Assembly: GCA_022606425.2 (NCBI GenBank)
Contig: JAHDVF020000732.1
Location: forward strand, 682,001-746,000
From: Lepidostoma basale
Lineage: Eukaryota > Arthropoda > Insecta > Trichoptera > Lepidostomatidae
Length of the DNA stretch: 64,000 nt
Direction: 5' to 3'
Made by a program: the position numbers and the translations under genes. Numbering within the stretch: position 1 is the stretch's first letter; each line of letters opens with the position of its first letter. Below are positions 24,101 to 39,100 of the stretch, one piece after another. The notes under the pieces are model-generated. The model searched no databases. It was not told the DNA's origin and saw only the letters and a list, made by a program, of their open reading frames with translations.

Positions 24101-27100
24101 TCTGTACATAGATAGTTTGTTTTGACCTTGATTCGATGTATCATATTTCTTTTGTTTTCTGTTATTTGATTATTGTTTTGCTTGGCATTACTCTAGACCC
24201 CGAGCTGGCCCCAATCCCTCCGCCGAAAGGGATAAACAGCAGTTACCTCTCAGGTATGAAGACAACCATTTTATTTACACCTTTTACGACTGCGCTTATA
24301 CCAGACAATCTCGAGTGTTATCTTCTCTCTATTCACCTTTCATTTACAATAGAACAGCTTTCATTCAAATATGTAATGAATACATTTACTCGTATTTAAA
24401 TAGATTTGTACTTTTCTCAGTAAGTTTTATAAAAAATATACGGAATTTATAGAATAAACTACACTAGACAATTATACAAACAATAGAGGCAGAATGGATT
24501 GTCCGTTCGAAGAATTGTTTATTGGGTAGGTACCAGATATTTATATCGATCGCGCAGGTGGTGCACCTTCACTAGCGTGAGCTAATTCGTGAAAATTATT
24601 GAATTAAAAGTAGTTAAATAACAAATTTTTTAATTATTTCTTGAACGCTGATTTTGGTATCTTTATACATTATTTTGAATACGTAATCACAAACACAATT
24701 ATTTGCACTTTTCACAAACATTCTTCGGATAGCAGGGTTTTTTTATGAAATTTTTATAGGTAAATAATTTTTCAAAACTAATTTTATTGTAAATATCTAC
24801 GGCACAAAATAATGGCGAATATAGAAAAAAATCCATATTCATTATTTGTTTTTCGTTACGTTTACTCTTTGAACTTTTATTGTATTTTAAATAAGTGATA
24901 TATGATAATACCCTAGCATAGTAAAACATGTCACTCCCGTTTAATATAATAAAAGTTCAAGAGAACATTTGTTTTCATCAATATTAAAATAATAATTTGA
25001 AAGCTTTGAGGGTAGGTTTACACTCCGTTAAGATGACCTTTTTTTACAGATCGTAATTATGGAGTAATCACTTTTAAAGCTAGATAATATATTATGTTTT
25101 ATAAATGATTACAAAAAATAAACATTTCGGAATCCAGTTGGCTCTAAGCTCCAATAAATAAACGTTAGTACACACCTTTTAATAATGTCTTAATTTCTGT
25201 TATAGAGTCTGCGATGATTGTTATGTTAAGGTAATGAGGTAATAAAGTTATCAGATGAGAGTAGCTCCATTTTTAACACTCAAACGTCAGGTGGCACCTT
25301 TGTTCCGGCCTGCGATGGTATTGTTCACTTGTTCCGAATTTAATTTTCGTGGGAACTGTCATCAACGCTGAGCGGATTGGGATTTTTTCCGCTTGTTTTT
25401 TATTTAACGGAATTTGTCACAGATCTAGAATTACAGAAATGTATACGGTACGTAGTTTTAACAAACAAACACAGCTGCTTAATGACGTTTTGTTAACCCC
25501 GCACAGTGGCGCACTATGCGTTTTTGTACCATATTTACAATACGTAACACGTTTTCTGGGAGGCTTAAAGGACGCCTGATTATCTCTTTCGTTTGAATCT
25601 ATACGACTTAGAATCATCACTTTGACTAGATCTTCTTGCATGCGAAGTTCAACTTTATACGTGTATTATTAGCGTTTACAAGCGTTTGTATTATTAAATT
25701 TAGTAGAATATTTTTACTATTGTAAAAAAAATTGTATGCACCACATGCTTCGAAGATGTCCTCCTCCATCCTCATCAGGTGTAAATATAACACTTGAGGG
25801 TGAAGGAAACCGAAGCTGTTGTGAATAAGTATTTTTATTTGGTAAAAAAAATTTATGAATAAAGTGGATTTAGTATTTAAAATTCTCCTTCCAAATCATC
25901 AATGGAATTCCAGTGTTAACGCCTTAACCTTCTTTATTGTTTCTTTAGAAACGGTATAAAAAACCTATATTAAATAATTAGCACGAATGAAAACGTTTGT
26001 TTTCTAGAAGCTTTATTATATTATAGTTTATGGGAATGACATGTTTCACCTTACCAAAACATGATCAGATGACTTTTGACACTGCCTAGGAAGGGGAAAC
26101 ATGTTATTCCCATAAAATATATTAAAACTTATAGAAAACCGAGGTTCACATTCGTATTAATTAGCTTCAACAAAGTAAGTGGAATCTCCTCTATATTCGC
26201 CATCACTTTGTGTTGTGGATTCACATTTTGGTAACATTGTATGGTAACACACTTTTTTGCACTATTTACAAACATGTTTCGAGACACCAACACTTTTTTG
26301 CACTATTTACAAACATGTTTCGGGACACCATCTTCTTAATTGTACGAATTTTAACCATACACTGAAGAAGGGAAGTTTGTGTCACGAAACATGTTTGTAA
26401 AAAGTGCAAAAAAGTGTTGTGATAATACAATGTTACCAAAAAGTTATTTAAATGGAATATGTTTCGATATGTAACATATTTGTATGTTACGATGACAAGC
26501 CAGCCTTCTTAGTCTCATTATCAAAAATAAATATTTGTTATTATTTCTTGTTTTTAAAAGATCTCCCTTAAACAGCTTTCTTCAGTTAGGAGGCATAGTA
26601 GTAATTAACTCGGTGATTGATCAATAAAGGTTTTTTGTTTTCATAATACCTTCTGTCTTTAAACGGTCTAAAAGAAAAATTCACACTCTTCCATATTATA
26701 GTACGATCTTTTAAATAAATAATTTTAAGGGCCAATTACGATTATATGTTTTTAAATCGCTAGTTCTGTGACTGAGGCTTTATACACCCGCCCAACCCTT
26801 CCGGTGACGCGAGCCTGAGCTAATAATACGATATATAGTTAATGCTATTACCTTAACCCGCTCCCCAGACGCGCTAATCCCTCGGCTCAGTGTCCCGCCA
26901 GCTCGCGTAACATACCTGTATACCTCCGTATACCTCCGCCGGCTCTGCGCTCAGCTGTTTTATTGTTTCATTAAGAATAGTTCGTAATTCAAAAAACAGT
27001 TCATTTTCACCTCCAGTGCACGCCGCTTGGATACGTTCCAAGAAGTTCAAAATTATATTCGAAATAAAACGCGTGAATTTGGAATTAAAATGTAGCCTGT

Positions 27101-30100
27101 TGTGATACGAGTGTCATTTGATTGGAGTGAGAAGTGTGATATCGGATATCAAATTAAATTTTGTAATGATTTGATGGTTTATTTATGGATGATTATCGAA
27201 TTCTATACTAGATTGTTTGCAATATCCATGTAAATAATTAAGTTAATTATTTTACGTGAAATTTTTCTCGTCCGTAATAATAAGTTATTAAATTTAAACG
27301 TTTCCACAGATTCTAGATTCATTAAATTAAATGTTCTTGCGTAATTTTCTTGTTCGCAATCATTTTCAGTTTTACTCAAATACATAAATTTTAATAAATT
27401 TCCTGCGAACATTCACAAATACAATTAGAGTTACATATGTTAAGTTACAATTAGAGATAATGTATTTCAAATGAGCAAACACAAATCGTTTCTACTTCTT
27501 CATAATGGGGCTCCAACTATTTACCTGTCTTATACTGGAATTTCCTTGAACAATTAATTGTAAACCTTAATAGACACAAATCACCAATCGCGTTAGCACT
27601 AATTTTGTAAATTAATAAAATTGATTAAATCGTTTATTTGTAAAAAGTGCTATTTGCTCAGATTTTGCAGAAAATATTATGTGATTACAAACAAACTTAT
27701 CTCATTAAAACATTACATAATTTTGTAAATGTTAATAACGATATTTTTACACGTAATTTAATTTCTTCTTCCCTTTACTGTAGATCTTGCGATCTGTTTA
27801 CACGGGATATCAATTTTATTCCTTGGATGAAGACGTCCAGCTTTCTCTCCCTCTCTTATTGGTCGTAGACCCTCTGGAGTCTCGTACGTCACGATCTTAA
27901 GAATCCTCGCAGGATTCATCCTCTCGTCGTCCCTCCAGAATCGTCTTCTCTCCCTATTCCATCTCACTATGTCATCATCTGTATTTATTTATATTATTTC
28001 AAACAGAATATTCCATGTGCCTCCAAGGTGATACGAAAAGCCTACAGTATGGGTATGACATAATAAGATAAGTCGACATTCTTCGCTAGAAAACAGATAC
28101 CCACGTGTCTGTTTACATACTTACTTAAACCAATTTGCAAAAGCAAAATACGCAGTAAGAATGCTTTCCGCTCGATTTTCTTGACGTCAATCCTTAAAAA
28201 TAGGTTCGAACCCGTGAATAATCAATGCAGAACAATTCTTTTCGTTTCCCTGATTCAAGCCACGATTTCAACTTCACGCAATCACCGCACATTGTTTCAC
28301 TCGCTACACGGATGGGGCCGGTTCCTCGGTGCGTGAATTAACAAAATTAGTTTTATTTTAAATGCTTTGTCATTAATTAGGTCAAGCACAAGCTTCTTTA
28401 GAAACATTTCGGGTCATCTCGAGTAACTTAACCACTCACAAACGCGACCAAATTTAATTATTCATCTTACGAGTACGCTTTTTGTTTTTTGGTTATACAA
28501 TAAAACCGTACCTATACGTTTATTGCTTACAATTTGTAGATAACTCGTTACGTCAATTTAATGGAAAAAATACGCTTTCCTATAATATTGATATAGTCAC
28601 TCGTATAACCTTTATATCGACAGCATTCAATAAATCTCCTCGATGATATATAATTTAAGCTAATTTGCCCCTATTTTTTTCCACAAGATTCATAATTTCT
28701 TAATTTTTCTATATAACTGAAATCCTGTTGCTACTCACCCCAAAGATTAAGTCAATTACGAACTCCGAGAGATTGATGATAGAAAAAAACCGTACAAAAA
28801 AACGCTACTAGGTTGTTTCCATGTTGTTGGTTTAAGTAGAGTAGTATTTGTCTTTAAAGAGAATTTTTCATTAGAAAATAATGTGTGTACTAACATTTTC
28901 TTCATTTGAATTTAAAATTCTTATCACCCACAGCAACTGTTTTTCTTAAGAATTCTTATCTCTTTTTCATAATCAATACCTATTGAGGCTTATGGTAATC
29001 ACTGAATATTCAAGATAGCTAAAAATTACTTCAATCGACGTATACATTCATTTAAAGACTTTTAATCATCTTCATACAATTAAAGAGATATATTTTATAA
29101 GGTATTAGTTCTGAGTCTTTAGTTTTTGACGCTCTGTCAAATATCTAAAATAATTTAAATACTCCTTGGTAAATATTTGATTAAAATGTATCCATTTGAT
29201 AAGATTCAGCTGGGCAAACGTAATAATCATAATTGATGACATTTATTTGAAAACTATATATCTCCTGTCGGTGTAATCTAATCAGTGAGCGCGCACTAAA
29301 ATGTTTTAACTCTACTAATTAACAGTACTCGTGTAAATGTGAAGTGTGACTCTCGTTTAAGAAAGTGATCGTGTTGTTGAATGTTAAGTGTTGTCGATCT
29401 ACAAACTGTTTAAAATGGCCGTGAGTGGAATAAGTGACTCCTATACTTACAAGGATATAAACAGCTACTATAGTTCACTTCCCAAGAAGCCGGTGGAAGG
29501 CCAGGCTTTAGAAAGACTCCAATATCTGAGTTTAGACGGGAAACCTAACCCCAGAAGCAGCGCGAATGATCTCAATCGGAGATCGATGCCGATTTCGACC
29601 ATGAGAGTTGGAAGATTATCTGCTCTTCCTATTCTTTATGGACCACAACCTTACCGTCAGTACCCACTAGCTATTACACTTTTTTCTGTTTAATAACAAA
29701 CCTTACTATGTTATTGGTGCACAATTAAGTGGTCAATTATTGCATAAACAAAACTTAACACAATATATTGGATCATTAACTGACGATAAACTCAACTAGA
29801 CCTTACACATAACAAACGTTATTGACAAAATAACGCCAGTAATCGGTATCATTTTTAGATTTCAAATACAGATGAGCCCAAATATTCTACTTTCTATTTT
29901 GAATGCCTTTGTACGCTTGCAACCATCATATGTGTCCTTTATCTGGGGTTTTACAACATAAAAGATATCAACCAAATACAGGTACTACAAAACGGGGCAA
30001 TAAAAAACATACTCAAACTCCCTGTTGACCCTCACACCAAAGATATCTACGAAAAGACATATAGAAGAATTAGTAAGAAATAACCTGTACAATAATACAA

Positions 30101-33100
30101 ATCATTCAAAAATCATTACATTTTAATACGACCTTTAATCTCAACAATGGCATACATGACCATAACAATAGACAAGCAAATTACTCTTTCCTTATCAATC
30201 TGGTTTATGTATTATAATATTAGGTCCTTACATATGAAATTGGCGTTTTGTATGGGAGGAACATAAAGTTGATTTTTTTTAAATATAATATATTTATTTA
30301 ATCAAAGTATGTACCATTGCTATCTATGCACTTGTGCCATCTCATAGGTAGTTCATCGATCCCTTTACTAAAAAAAACATTCGGACGGGAATCAATAAAA
30401 TCTTTGAAGTCGGTTTGGACTGCCCCATCGGAATTCAATTTTTTCCCTTGCAAGAAGTTATCCAAATTTCGCAAAAAATAGTAATCTGTTGGGGCAAGGT
30501 CCGGAGAGTACGGTGGATGTTTTAGACATTCCAATTGAAGCTCTTCTAATTTGGTAGCCGTCTGTTGTGCAGTGTGTGGTCTAGCGTTATCATGAAGCCA
30601 CACTGTTCTTTCCTGACATGCTTATCTCATTTCCCCATCATTCTTACATCGTGTGATGCATGCACGTCGATTTCTTCGACTCCTCACGTGGCAGACATTC
30701 AATATTTGATTTATTTGATCGCGCAAAGTTTTCCTCTGCCTTCCTCTATTTCTAGTTTCGTTAGAGTTAATTCCGTTCCAGTTTAGAGGTATTTTTATTC
30801 ATTTTTATTTCTTCAAACAAATATTTTGAACCTCATAAATATTTTTATATGCATTAGATTATCCTCATATTGTTTAGTTATTTTAATAAAAAAATATTCT
30901 TTCGGTTTATTAGGACCGCGATAAATCACCTTCAATTATTTTTTTTTATGAATGTCAAAATTTAAACTATATGTCTTTATTCATATGATAAAATTAAGCA
31001 CTGTTTATTTTATTATATTATATATTATTCAACTTAAGTTAATTATTAGGGTCAAAGACATTCTCTTGAATGTTAAGCAATCGCTTTCAATGTTAAATAC
31101 TTTTCGTTGACACTTGTTATTCGTTTGTTTTTTTACGAATATTAAATGGAATTTGTCTTTAATGCATTCGAAATGGCAAAATCAATTGTCATCATATTGT
31201 TGTATTTGAACTGTATGAAATTAATTAGTAAAAACACTGTGAAGGTCATTATTTCTTTATGACTTCTATCACAGGTTATTTCTTCACATAGAATACGTTG
31301 TTATCGCATATCGTTTTTTTTTAGTAGAATAACTATTGTGAATAAATAATCCTTTTGTATCACACAGAAAAAAATCATCACGAAACAAGTTAAGCAAGAA
31401 ACAGTTAGCCCTGAGGAGGCTGAGGTTCAGTTAAAAATTAACTTCCATTTAATACATGTTTCTTAAACAGTTATGTTCATCTCCATATTAAATTTATAAC
31501 GTTAATGTAAACGTCATGCTCCTAGAAGTTGTATTGTATTATACGGGAGTGACAAGTTTCGCCTTGCTGGGCTTGCGCAAGGCAAAACATGTCACTTCCA
31601 TAAAATATAATTAAACTATTATTTAGTATGAAGCACATGATTTGTGGTATGGCACTGTTAAAATAATTTAAAACACTTTTATACTCAAAACTTCGCCAGG
31701 GTTGCAAAAACAAACTGTTTAAAAGTGTTTGAAATTATTTTTCATTGTACATTTCTCGAAAAATTACGTTTGCATCAATAATTCGTAAACCTTCAATCCT
31801 AGTTCGCGTGTTGTTGTGAATTTACTCACTATAATATTGTATTTACGTACGCTAAATACTAAACATGAACTAATATTTACAAAAATCAACATATTTCGGC
31901 AATTTACACACTTGTGAATAAAACATAATTTTGTGTGGCCGTCTCGTAATAATGAAGTTAAGTAAATGCGTGTCAGAGGTCGCCTCCTCCAACAGAACTA
32001 AAATTCCATTCCGAAGGTTAAACGGTACAAAGAGTAGATGGTGTTGTTTGCAGACATCTGTGCGGCTCGTTGGGTTCCCTCCACGACATACGAGTATAAC
32101 ACTAAGGAATGCGAGGCTATCAACTCCGCACTAATTCAAGTCGCACGACTGTCAGCAGTTCTTTATTTTGAACTTGAAAAAATCGTTCGACCTCCAACGG
32201 ACTACCTGTGCAAATGGGTCGTATTAATTGGTTTATGAATGAATCCAAATTCCTAAATCCTCGGTTAGTGCCATGTAGTTTGTTCATTATCTTCTTATTC
32301 CTTGCTACCTATGCGGTCTGTTCTCGAAAGGGTTGCTCCTCCTGTGAGGTAGATTTCCAGCTGTCCTTTCATATTTTAGGAGGTTTTCCAGAGTTCCGTG
32401 AGGCTGATTATTTAGTGGTCTGTAGTAGGGTGTCCATTCTTTATACACAACCAGACTAGCTCCTCCTTCGGTATCTACTTCATCGTATAATATCCTCAGT
32501 TTCACATATTTCCCTTATTCTTAGTTCTTGCCTGCTATCATCCTCGTTGAAATATGTATATCATAAAAATTACTTGTGTAGGAAGGTACTCCTGATTATT
32601 TTATTTATTTATGTGTAAACGGTAATTTATATTGTTTTCTGAAAAAAAACTACTAATGGAAACTAACGAATATGATTATTATTTTCTGGATATGATATTT
32701 TTTTTCAATAGATAAAGTCATTCAATAGAAATTCATTTTATTATAATATTACATAGCACGCATTACTTTTTTTTACCATAAGTATCCAAAGATACAAAAA
32801 TAGTTGATTAAATCATTTAGCAACTTCATTACGAAATTTCGATTAAAACGTCACAAAAATGATTAATGTATTTTTTTATACGTAAAATGTCGAAACTACT
32901 ATTAAATAATCCAAAATGTCTCATCTCAAGTAGCACACAATATAGCAAATATTATGGTATATTAGCATATAGTAACAAAACAAGTATATTTAAATTTTTT
33001 TATAAGCAATATTTTTTTAAATTACGAATATATATAATATATAAAATAAAATAAACATTTTGTATTTTACCACGGAATTTGAATTGCATCTGAAACCATG

Positions 33101-36100
33101 TAGTTAAAATACAAAGTGCTTATTTTATTTAATGTACCAATATTTATGGTATTTAAAAAAAAAATATCTAAACAAAATGTGAGTGTTTCATATAAAAATT
33201 AAACAAATGTTTCGTTTTATTCCTCTTATAATCCCTGGCTATTCCGGCAGCTCTCTGTCATCTTCTGGTTAATAGATGGCAGCGAGCTATCAAATTAATT
33301 CAAACTGTTAAATAACAAGTGGAACAAAACTAAATATTTACTGTAAAAAATATATATTCTTGTTTTTATTATTTTCAAAAGAACTTCTACTAAAAAAATA
33401 ACCGACATTAATATTTGAAGGTGATATAAAAAAATACGTATTCTTTTTTACTAATTTTAATTGCGGTCACGTGGTCTTGTGTCGTATTTCTCCAGTGCGC
33501 GCGCACCTCGCATAGTTTTGGCGGGAGAAGGCACTCCTTCTGACAGCTATTTGAAAACAAAGCCTTCAGTTAGTTAGCTGCCTTCGCATTGGTCGTATCC
33601 AAGCAACCCGCAGACGCGCCACATAATTACGAATCTGAAATATTATATTATTCTTTTGGAAGTTTTAAACTTAACGATATCAGTTAATGACGGATTCAGT
33701 TCATTGTTAGGAGTGTCTTTAGTAAATATACGAGTAATAACAAGTAACAATAAAGTAACAAAAATAAATAGTTCTTATTTAGTTTCATATTACAGTAAAC
33801 ATATAATATAATTTCCATGATAGTGTTAAAGCAAATTAAAAAGCTGGCGGCTTTAGGTAAGAAATTATCAAAAATTATATTGTTTGTAATATTTCACATA
33901 TTCGAAAGTGCATGTAAATTGCATTGCGATTGAAATGTGCATTTTTTATTTCTACAAATTTTCCATTTTATTCCTTTTTTATGTATTGATGATACATGAT
34001 AAAATTATGATTTGTAATAAATTTAATAAGATATTTGAGTTTTCAAGTCTATGTTTTGATATTTTCTTAATGTTTTATGATAATTGTTTTAAAAAAGATA
34101 TGTAAATTATATTTTTTGTCCCATAGTAAATTACCTACTCATGGGAAAATAACAGAACTAATATGTGTTTATAAAGTAAATAAAAATAAAATATAAATTA
34201 TTTAAAATTTTAAAAATAGGCGAAATATAGTTTTTTTCATTATTATTAGACGATGTAGCCTAACATATTTTTTTCTAATTACTTATTGTATTGGTATATT
34301 ATTAAATTATTCTTCAATCATTTAACGATTAACATGTCATATCACAATAATGACATTTGATTGAATTATTGTTGCTCTAATAATAAAATACATAAAATCT
34401 ATTATTTGAATTACTACTTCGGATATATGTATATACTTTTTAATGTCGTTGAAAATGTTCGTTTTCTAGAAATTTTCTTATATTTTTTATGGCAGTTAGT
34501 TTCACCTTTTATGGGAATCAATTATAACTTAATAAGAGCCTGCATTACTCTTTCGTTTAAAATAAACATTTCATAAGATTTACGTTTATTGTTTCAAATG
34601 TGGCGCCGAATATACTCGTACATCACAGTAAAGCATTATCTCAAAAATTCCAATAGATAGCTGCCAGTCATTTCTTTAAATGTATTATATACTCGTACAT
34701 TCCTTTTAACAAAAGTTCAAAATGCTTGAAGATAAACAACAATAACCATTCATACCCCTCAGCATCCCTTGATGCTCTTAGTGGTCCCGATTGTCTTATC
34801 TTATTCAATTCTACTATCGAAATAGGTCGAGCTGTTTACGAGTACTCCATAATGTTTTTTGTCAATGGAAGACAGTAAAGTATAGTAGTGCACAAAGCGT
34901 CTATTATAGGCTCGGAATTCAGAATATTTGAATGATTAAAATATTTATGTCGTATATTTTAGGTTTTGTTCGTCAACCAATTTATTGTAGAATCCTAAAA
35001 ACGGTCTTGTTTTACTCACAAACAATTAATAACATTATAGTATAAATATAAATTATATTTTTAATCATATATACAAATTAGACTTTGTTTAAAACGGGAT
35101 GTATATATTATATTATGTTAACATATTGTATATGTATATCAAGTGTGTTTGATTCACATTTCTACTGATCTATGACTTACAATCAAATATACAATATAAA
35201 ATATATGTACCGAGAAACATCAAAATAATTATAAGTATTACAATATGCTATTTTACACACCTTTTTGGTGGCGTAATCACTTCTAGACCGCACACTTTAT
35301 TATTACACTTCTCAAATTAATAAACATTATTCATTTTGTTATGGAGTAAGTTAAAATGTATAATTAAACCTTAATTATAAAAAAATATAATCACTTTATT
35401 TTAACTCTGTTTTTTCTAGTGTATAAAAGCAAGTACTTCTTAAATTCATGTTTCGTGTGAAAAAAGCTCTTTAAAATATTAGTAAACTTTTAATGTTATT
35501 ATTATTATCTTGACTTCATACTAAACACGAAATAATTACTTATCGATGTTAATTACATTGGTAACACTAAAATATTGGTTTTGAATTAGCTAAAGCATCG
35601 AATAAAATTATTTGTGTAAAATCTACGTTTCATTTTCGTTCATACTTCTGCGTGTGTCATAGAAATACGTGTAAAGATTATTATTTTTTGCGGTTGATGA
35701 GTGGCGTTCTCCTACTCGACCTGATAGTAGGCAAAAATACTTATAATTTTACACGTCTTGTAGTGTAGTAGCCACAACCGGTTCTTGTAGTAAACAGAGT
35801 CATTATGACACGTCTCCAGTCTCCAGCCTCCATCTCCACGCTCCTAACTTCTAGACAATAGCCATTGACTGGACGGGTATTATACTAGTCGACTCACCAT
35901 TGTATAATACATATTATAAATAATTCATCCGAGTGCACACATGAGATATTCACTGCCATTGCCAATATCAAAGGAAAGTTGATTATTGTTCAATTGTAGT
36001 ACTTTACCAACGTTCGCGCAAATATATTCAAAACGACGGATAATTATTAAAAAAAAACAGTTCCTGTAATGAAGATTTAGTGACCAGGCTCGATTAAATA

Positions 36101-39100
36101 AGAAATCAATATATTCGAGGAAGCTTCAAGGTGGCTCATGTGATGGAAGATACGAGGAACGGTCGTCTAGGATGGTTCTACTATGTATACTAGACCCGGA
36201 AAGGATAGGACCGAGTCGGCCGCCAGGAACTTAATATGAAAATAATTCAATTAATCTGAACTCAAAAACGATATGAAATTATTGCGAATAGACAACAGGA
36301 TGGCCCTAGATCGAGTCAAAGCCTGGAGCCGTTCAATTAGGAGGACCGACCCAGAATAAATAAGAAAAGGCTAGGGGATAAAAAATAATGAGGATTCATT
36401 ACCAAAAAACAAGCCCACCCTACCAAACCTTTCCGATTCGAATATCGATTGCCTCTGATTTGATCATAATACTAATAAATACATGTACATTCAAGCGAGT
36501 GACTAACTTACCATCACGTCGTCTCCCGGAAGGAGTAAACAGAAAGAATGAACCGTTACAGTGCCTTTCCTGACACACTTCTTTCAATTCCTCAAATTTA
36601 ATAGGTGTCATGGACGTACGTCGATTTCTCCGACTTTTCACATGTCCGACATTAATATTTAATTAATTTGATCAAGCCAGATTTTCATCAATCCGTCTCT
36701 ATTTCCTATTCCGTTTACACTATGAAAGTCTAGTTTCTTTATTCAATATATCTATATATCCAGATTCTATATTATATCTTCAAGTATATATATATTATGT
36801 AAAATCTTTATCATATCTCTTGTATAATCAAATATACATTTATTATCTGAATATTCAGTTAACGAAAGTTTATATTTATTAGCGGTTATTGCTATGAATG
36901 AATAAACAAACCAAAAGCTCATAAGGTAACATTTAATTAATAAACACTGTTCAGCGTGTGGTCAATGATTGATATGCAGCCACTGTCTTCCATGCATAAT
37001 AGCCAAGTTTCTAATATCAGTTTAGAAAATAATAACCATTCGAGGCAAACAAGAAATAAAGAAATCTCTCTCTCTAGGCACTGACTAGAGTTTCTGCTTT
37101 CTTGCATACGCGTAGGTACTCTCGGTAACTAGCCAGCAGGTAGCTCCTCACGTGGTGTTTGCGTACAGGAATTTGAGCATGGTGTACACGTGACACATAT
37201 CAAACAGTCCGACTCAATTCCGAGAACTACGAGATGTGTATTACATAAACTACAAATGGCGAATTGTTTTCGGAAAATTCCAAACACGCTTTAGTCACTC
37301 GCTGCCTTCATTAGAGAATGTTCTTCGGAAAAATATGAAGTTAATTCGACAGCAAACCACTTAAAAGTTCTACATCGAGACGTTTAATTACTAAAACTTT
37401 AATTCTTCTTCTTTTTCTTCTTCAGATTGTAGATCTTACGATCTGTTTATGCAGGATATCATCTTTCTTCCTGTGATGAAGACGACCAGCCTTCTCTCCA
37501 TCTCTTTGGTGGTCTTCCTGGTGGTCGACGGTCCTCTGAAGTCTCGTGCATCACGATCTTAGAAATTCTTGCAGGATCCATTCTCTCAATGTGGTCCCTC
37601 TAGAATCGTCTTCTCTGCCTTCTTCATCTCACTATGTCTTCAATTTTGCAGGATTTGCAAATTTCTTAATTGGGTATTCTATATCTAAGGGTTCTCCCCA
37701 CAATAGGTCGCAATGTTCTTAGTTCTGCTACTCTTAAGGGATGTTTGGTTCTTAAAACTATAATTAAAGGAGTAATCCTTAGAAACTGACGCACAATGTA
37801 TTCTGAAAACTGTACAAATATATTATTCTTATCTGTTATCAAGTATAAATTAAAACGTTCGAAGCGGAATAGTTTGTTTCAGAAAAGGAAATAGACACAA
37901 CGTTTGACGAAATTACTTTAGCGTAAAGATTATTTACTGATTTTATCTTTTTGAGAACATGTTTAGTTGCTTTTTTGTACAGAGAGAATTTAAATGATTT
38001 ATTAGCAACTGCGTTAAATGTAAGTAACATATGAATCTCTGCCTATCGCCCATCTTCAAGTTCAGGGCCGTTTTTTATTTATCATACCGCGAGGTGCACC
38101 GATGCAAATCCGCCTTTGTCAGTAGAATTCCTTAGCATAGCAGATTGGGGAGAGATACGAATACCTCCGCTCGCTCTGCAGTTACTTGCTCTAGAGGAGA
38201 GTTTCTCTTCTCACCCCGGGGTATGAAACATATTGGTACCTTTACAATTTGACCTTATTTAGATAAAACATAATCTTTAAATAGCTCTTAATAAGTTTAT
38301 ATTTCTATATGGCTTTTTTTAACGTGTTTCGTATGTAGGCTTCATTTATCATCAACGAATCGATGTAAACTAACAAATATTTTAAATTAAATCGGAACAC
38401 ACCACTTAGTAGAGTATATCGTTCTCCCAATTACAAAGGTATAGAATCTTTGAAATACGAGTACTTTGAGAGAGCTAAACTCAATATGTGATAACAATTT
38501 GGCTGTGATTCTTATATTCAGAAATACCCAATTCCATAGCCTTTTAAATATAATATTATTTGACCTACTGTACGAACACTTTTCCCAGTTGTACATTTTC
38601 TTATGCGACTTATAAATGCATTATTTTTGTCACTTGACTTAATCTACTGACAAGTATTTTAATATACCATATGATTTGGAATACAATTGAAGGCGTACTA
38701 TCTTCTACACGACCAATCTGGGTCTATGAACATACAATTAAATTTAATTACAGTTATAGTAGCTAAAACATATATTTTATATGCCCAAATTACGTTTACT
38801 TTATGAATATTTTTTACAAGGTGATACACAATTGGCTTTTAAAAACAAAACCACTACAACTTCATACAATATTAACCATGACTATGATGAAACAAAAGAT
38901 TCGTGAATAATGTCGTTTTTATTTTCACTTTCATTAATATTAACGAATCGATACAAATTGTTCCAATTAGTTTCAGAGTCAATAAGACATGATTTTCTCC
39001 AGGTGGAGTACTCCTCTCACTTCGAGTTTGACTATCAGGTGAGATAAATCATCTAACGGCGGATGTCTTCTATAGATTTCTACTTTAAAGATGGTCAGTT

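Noticed and set aside
36060..36380. Possible LINE RT-like segment in the 20-kb intron
   Set aside because: A few residues resemble RT tails, but frames are too broken to assign.
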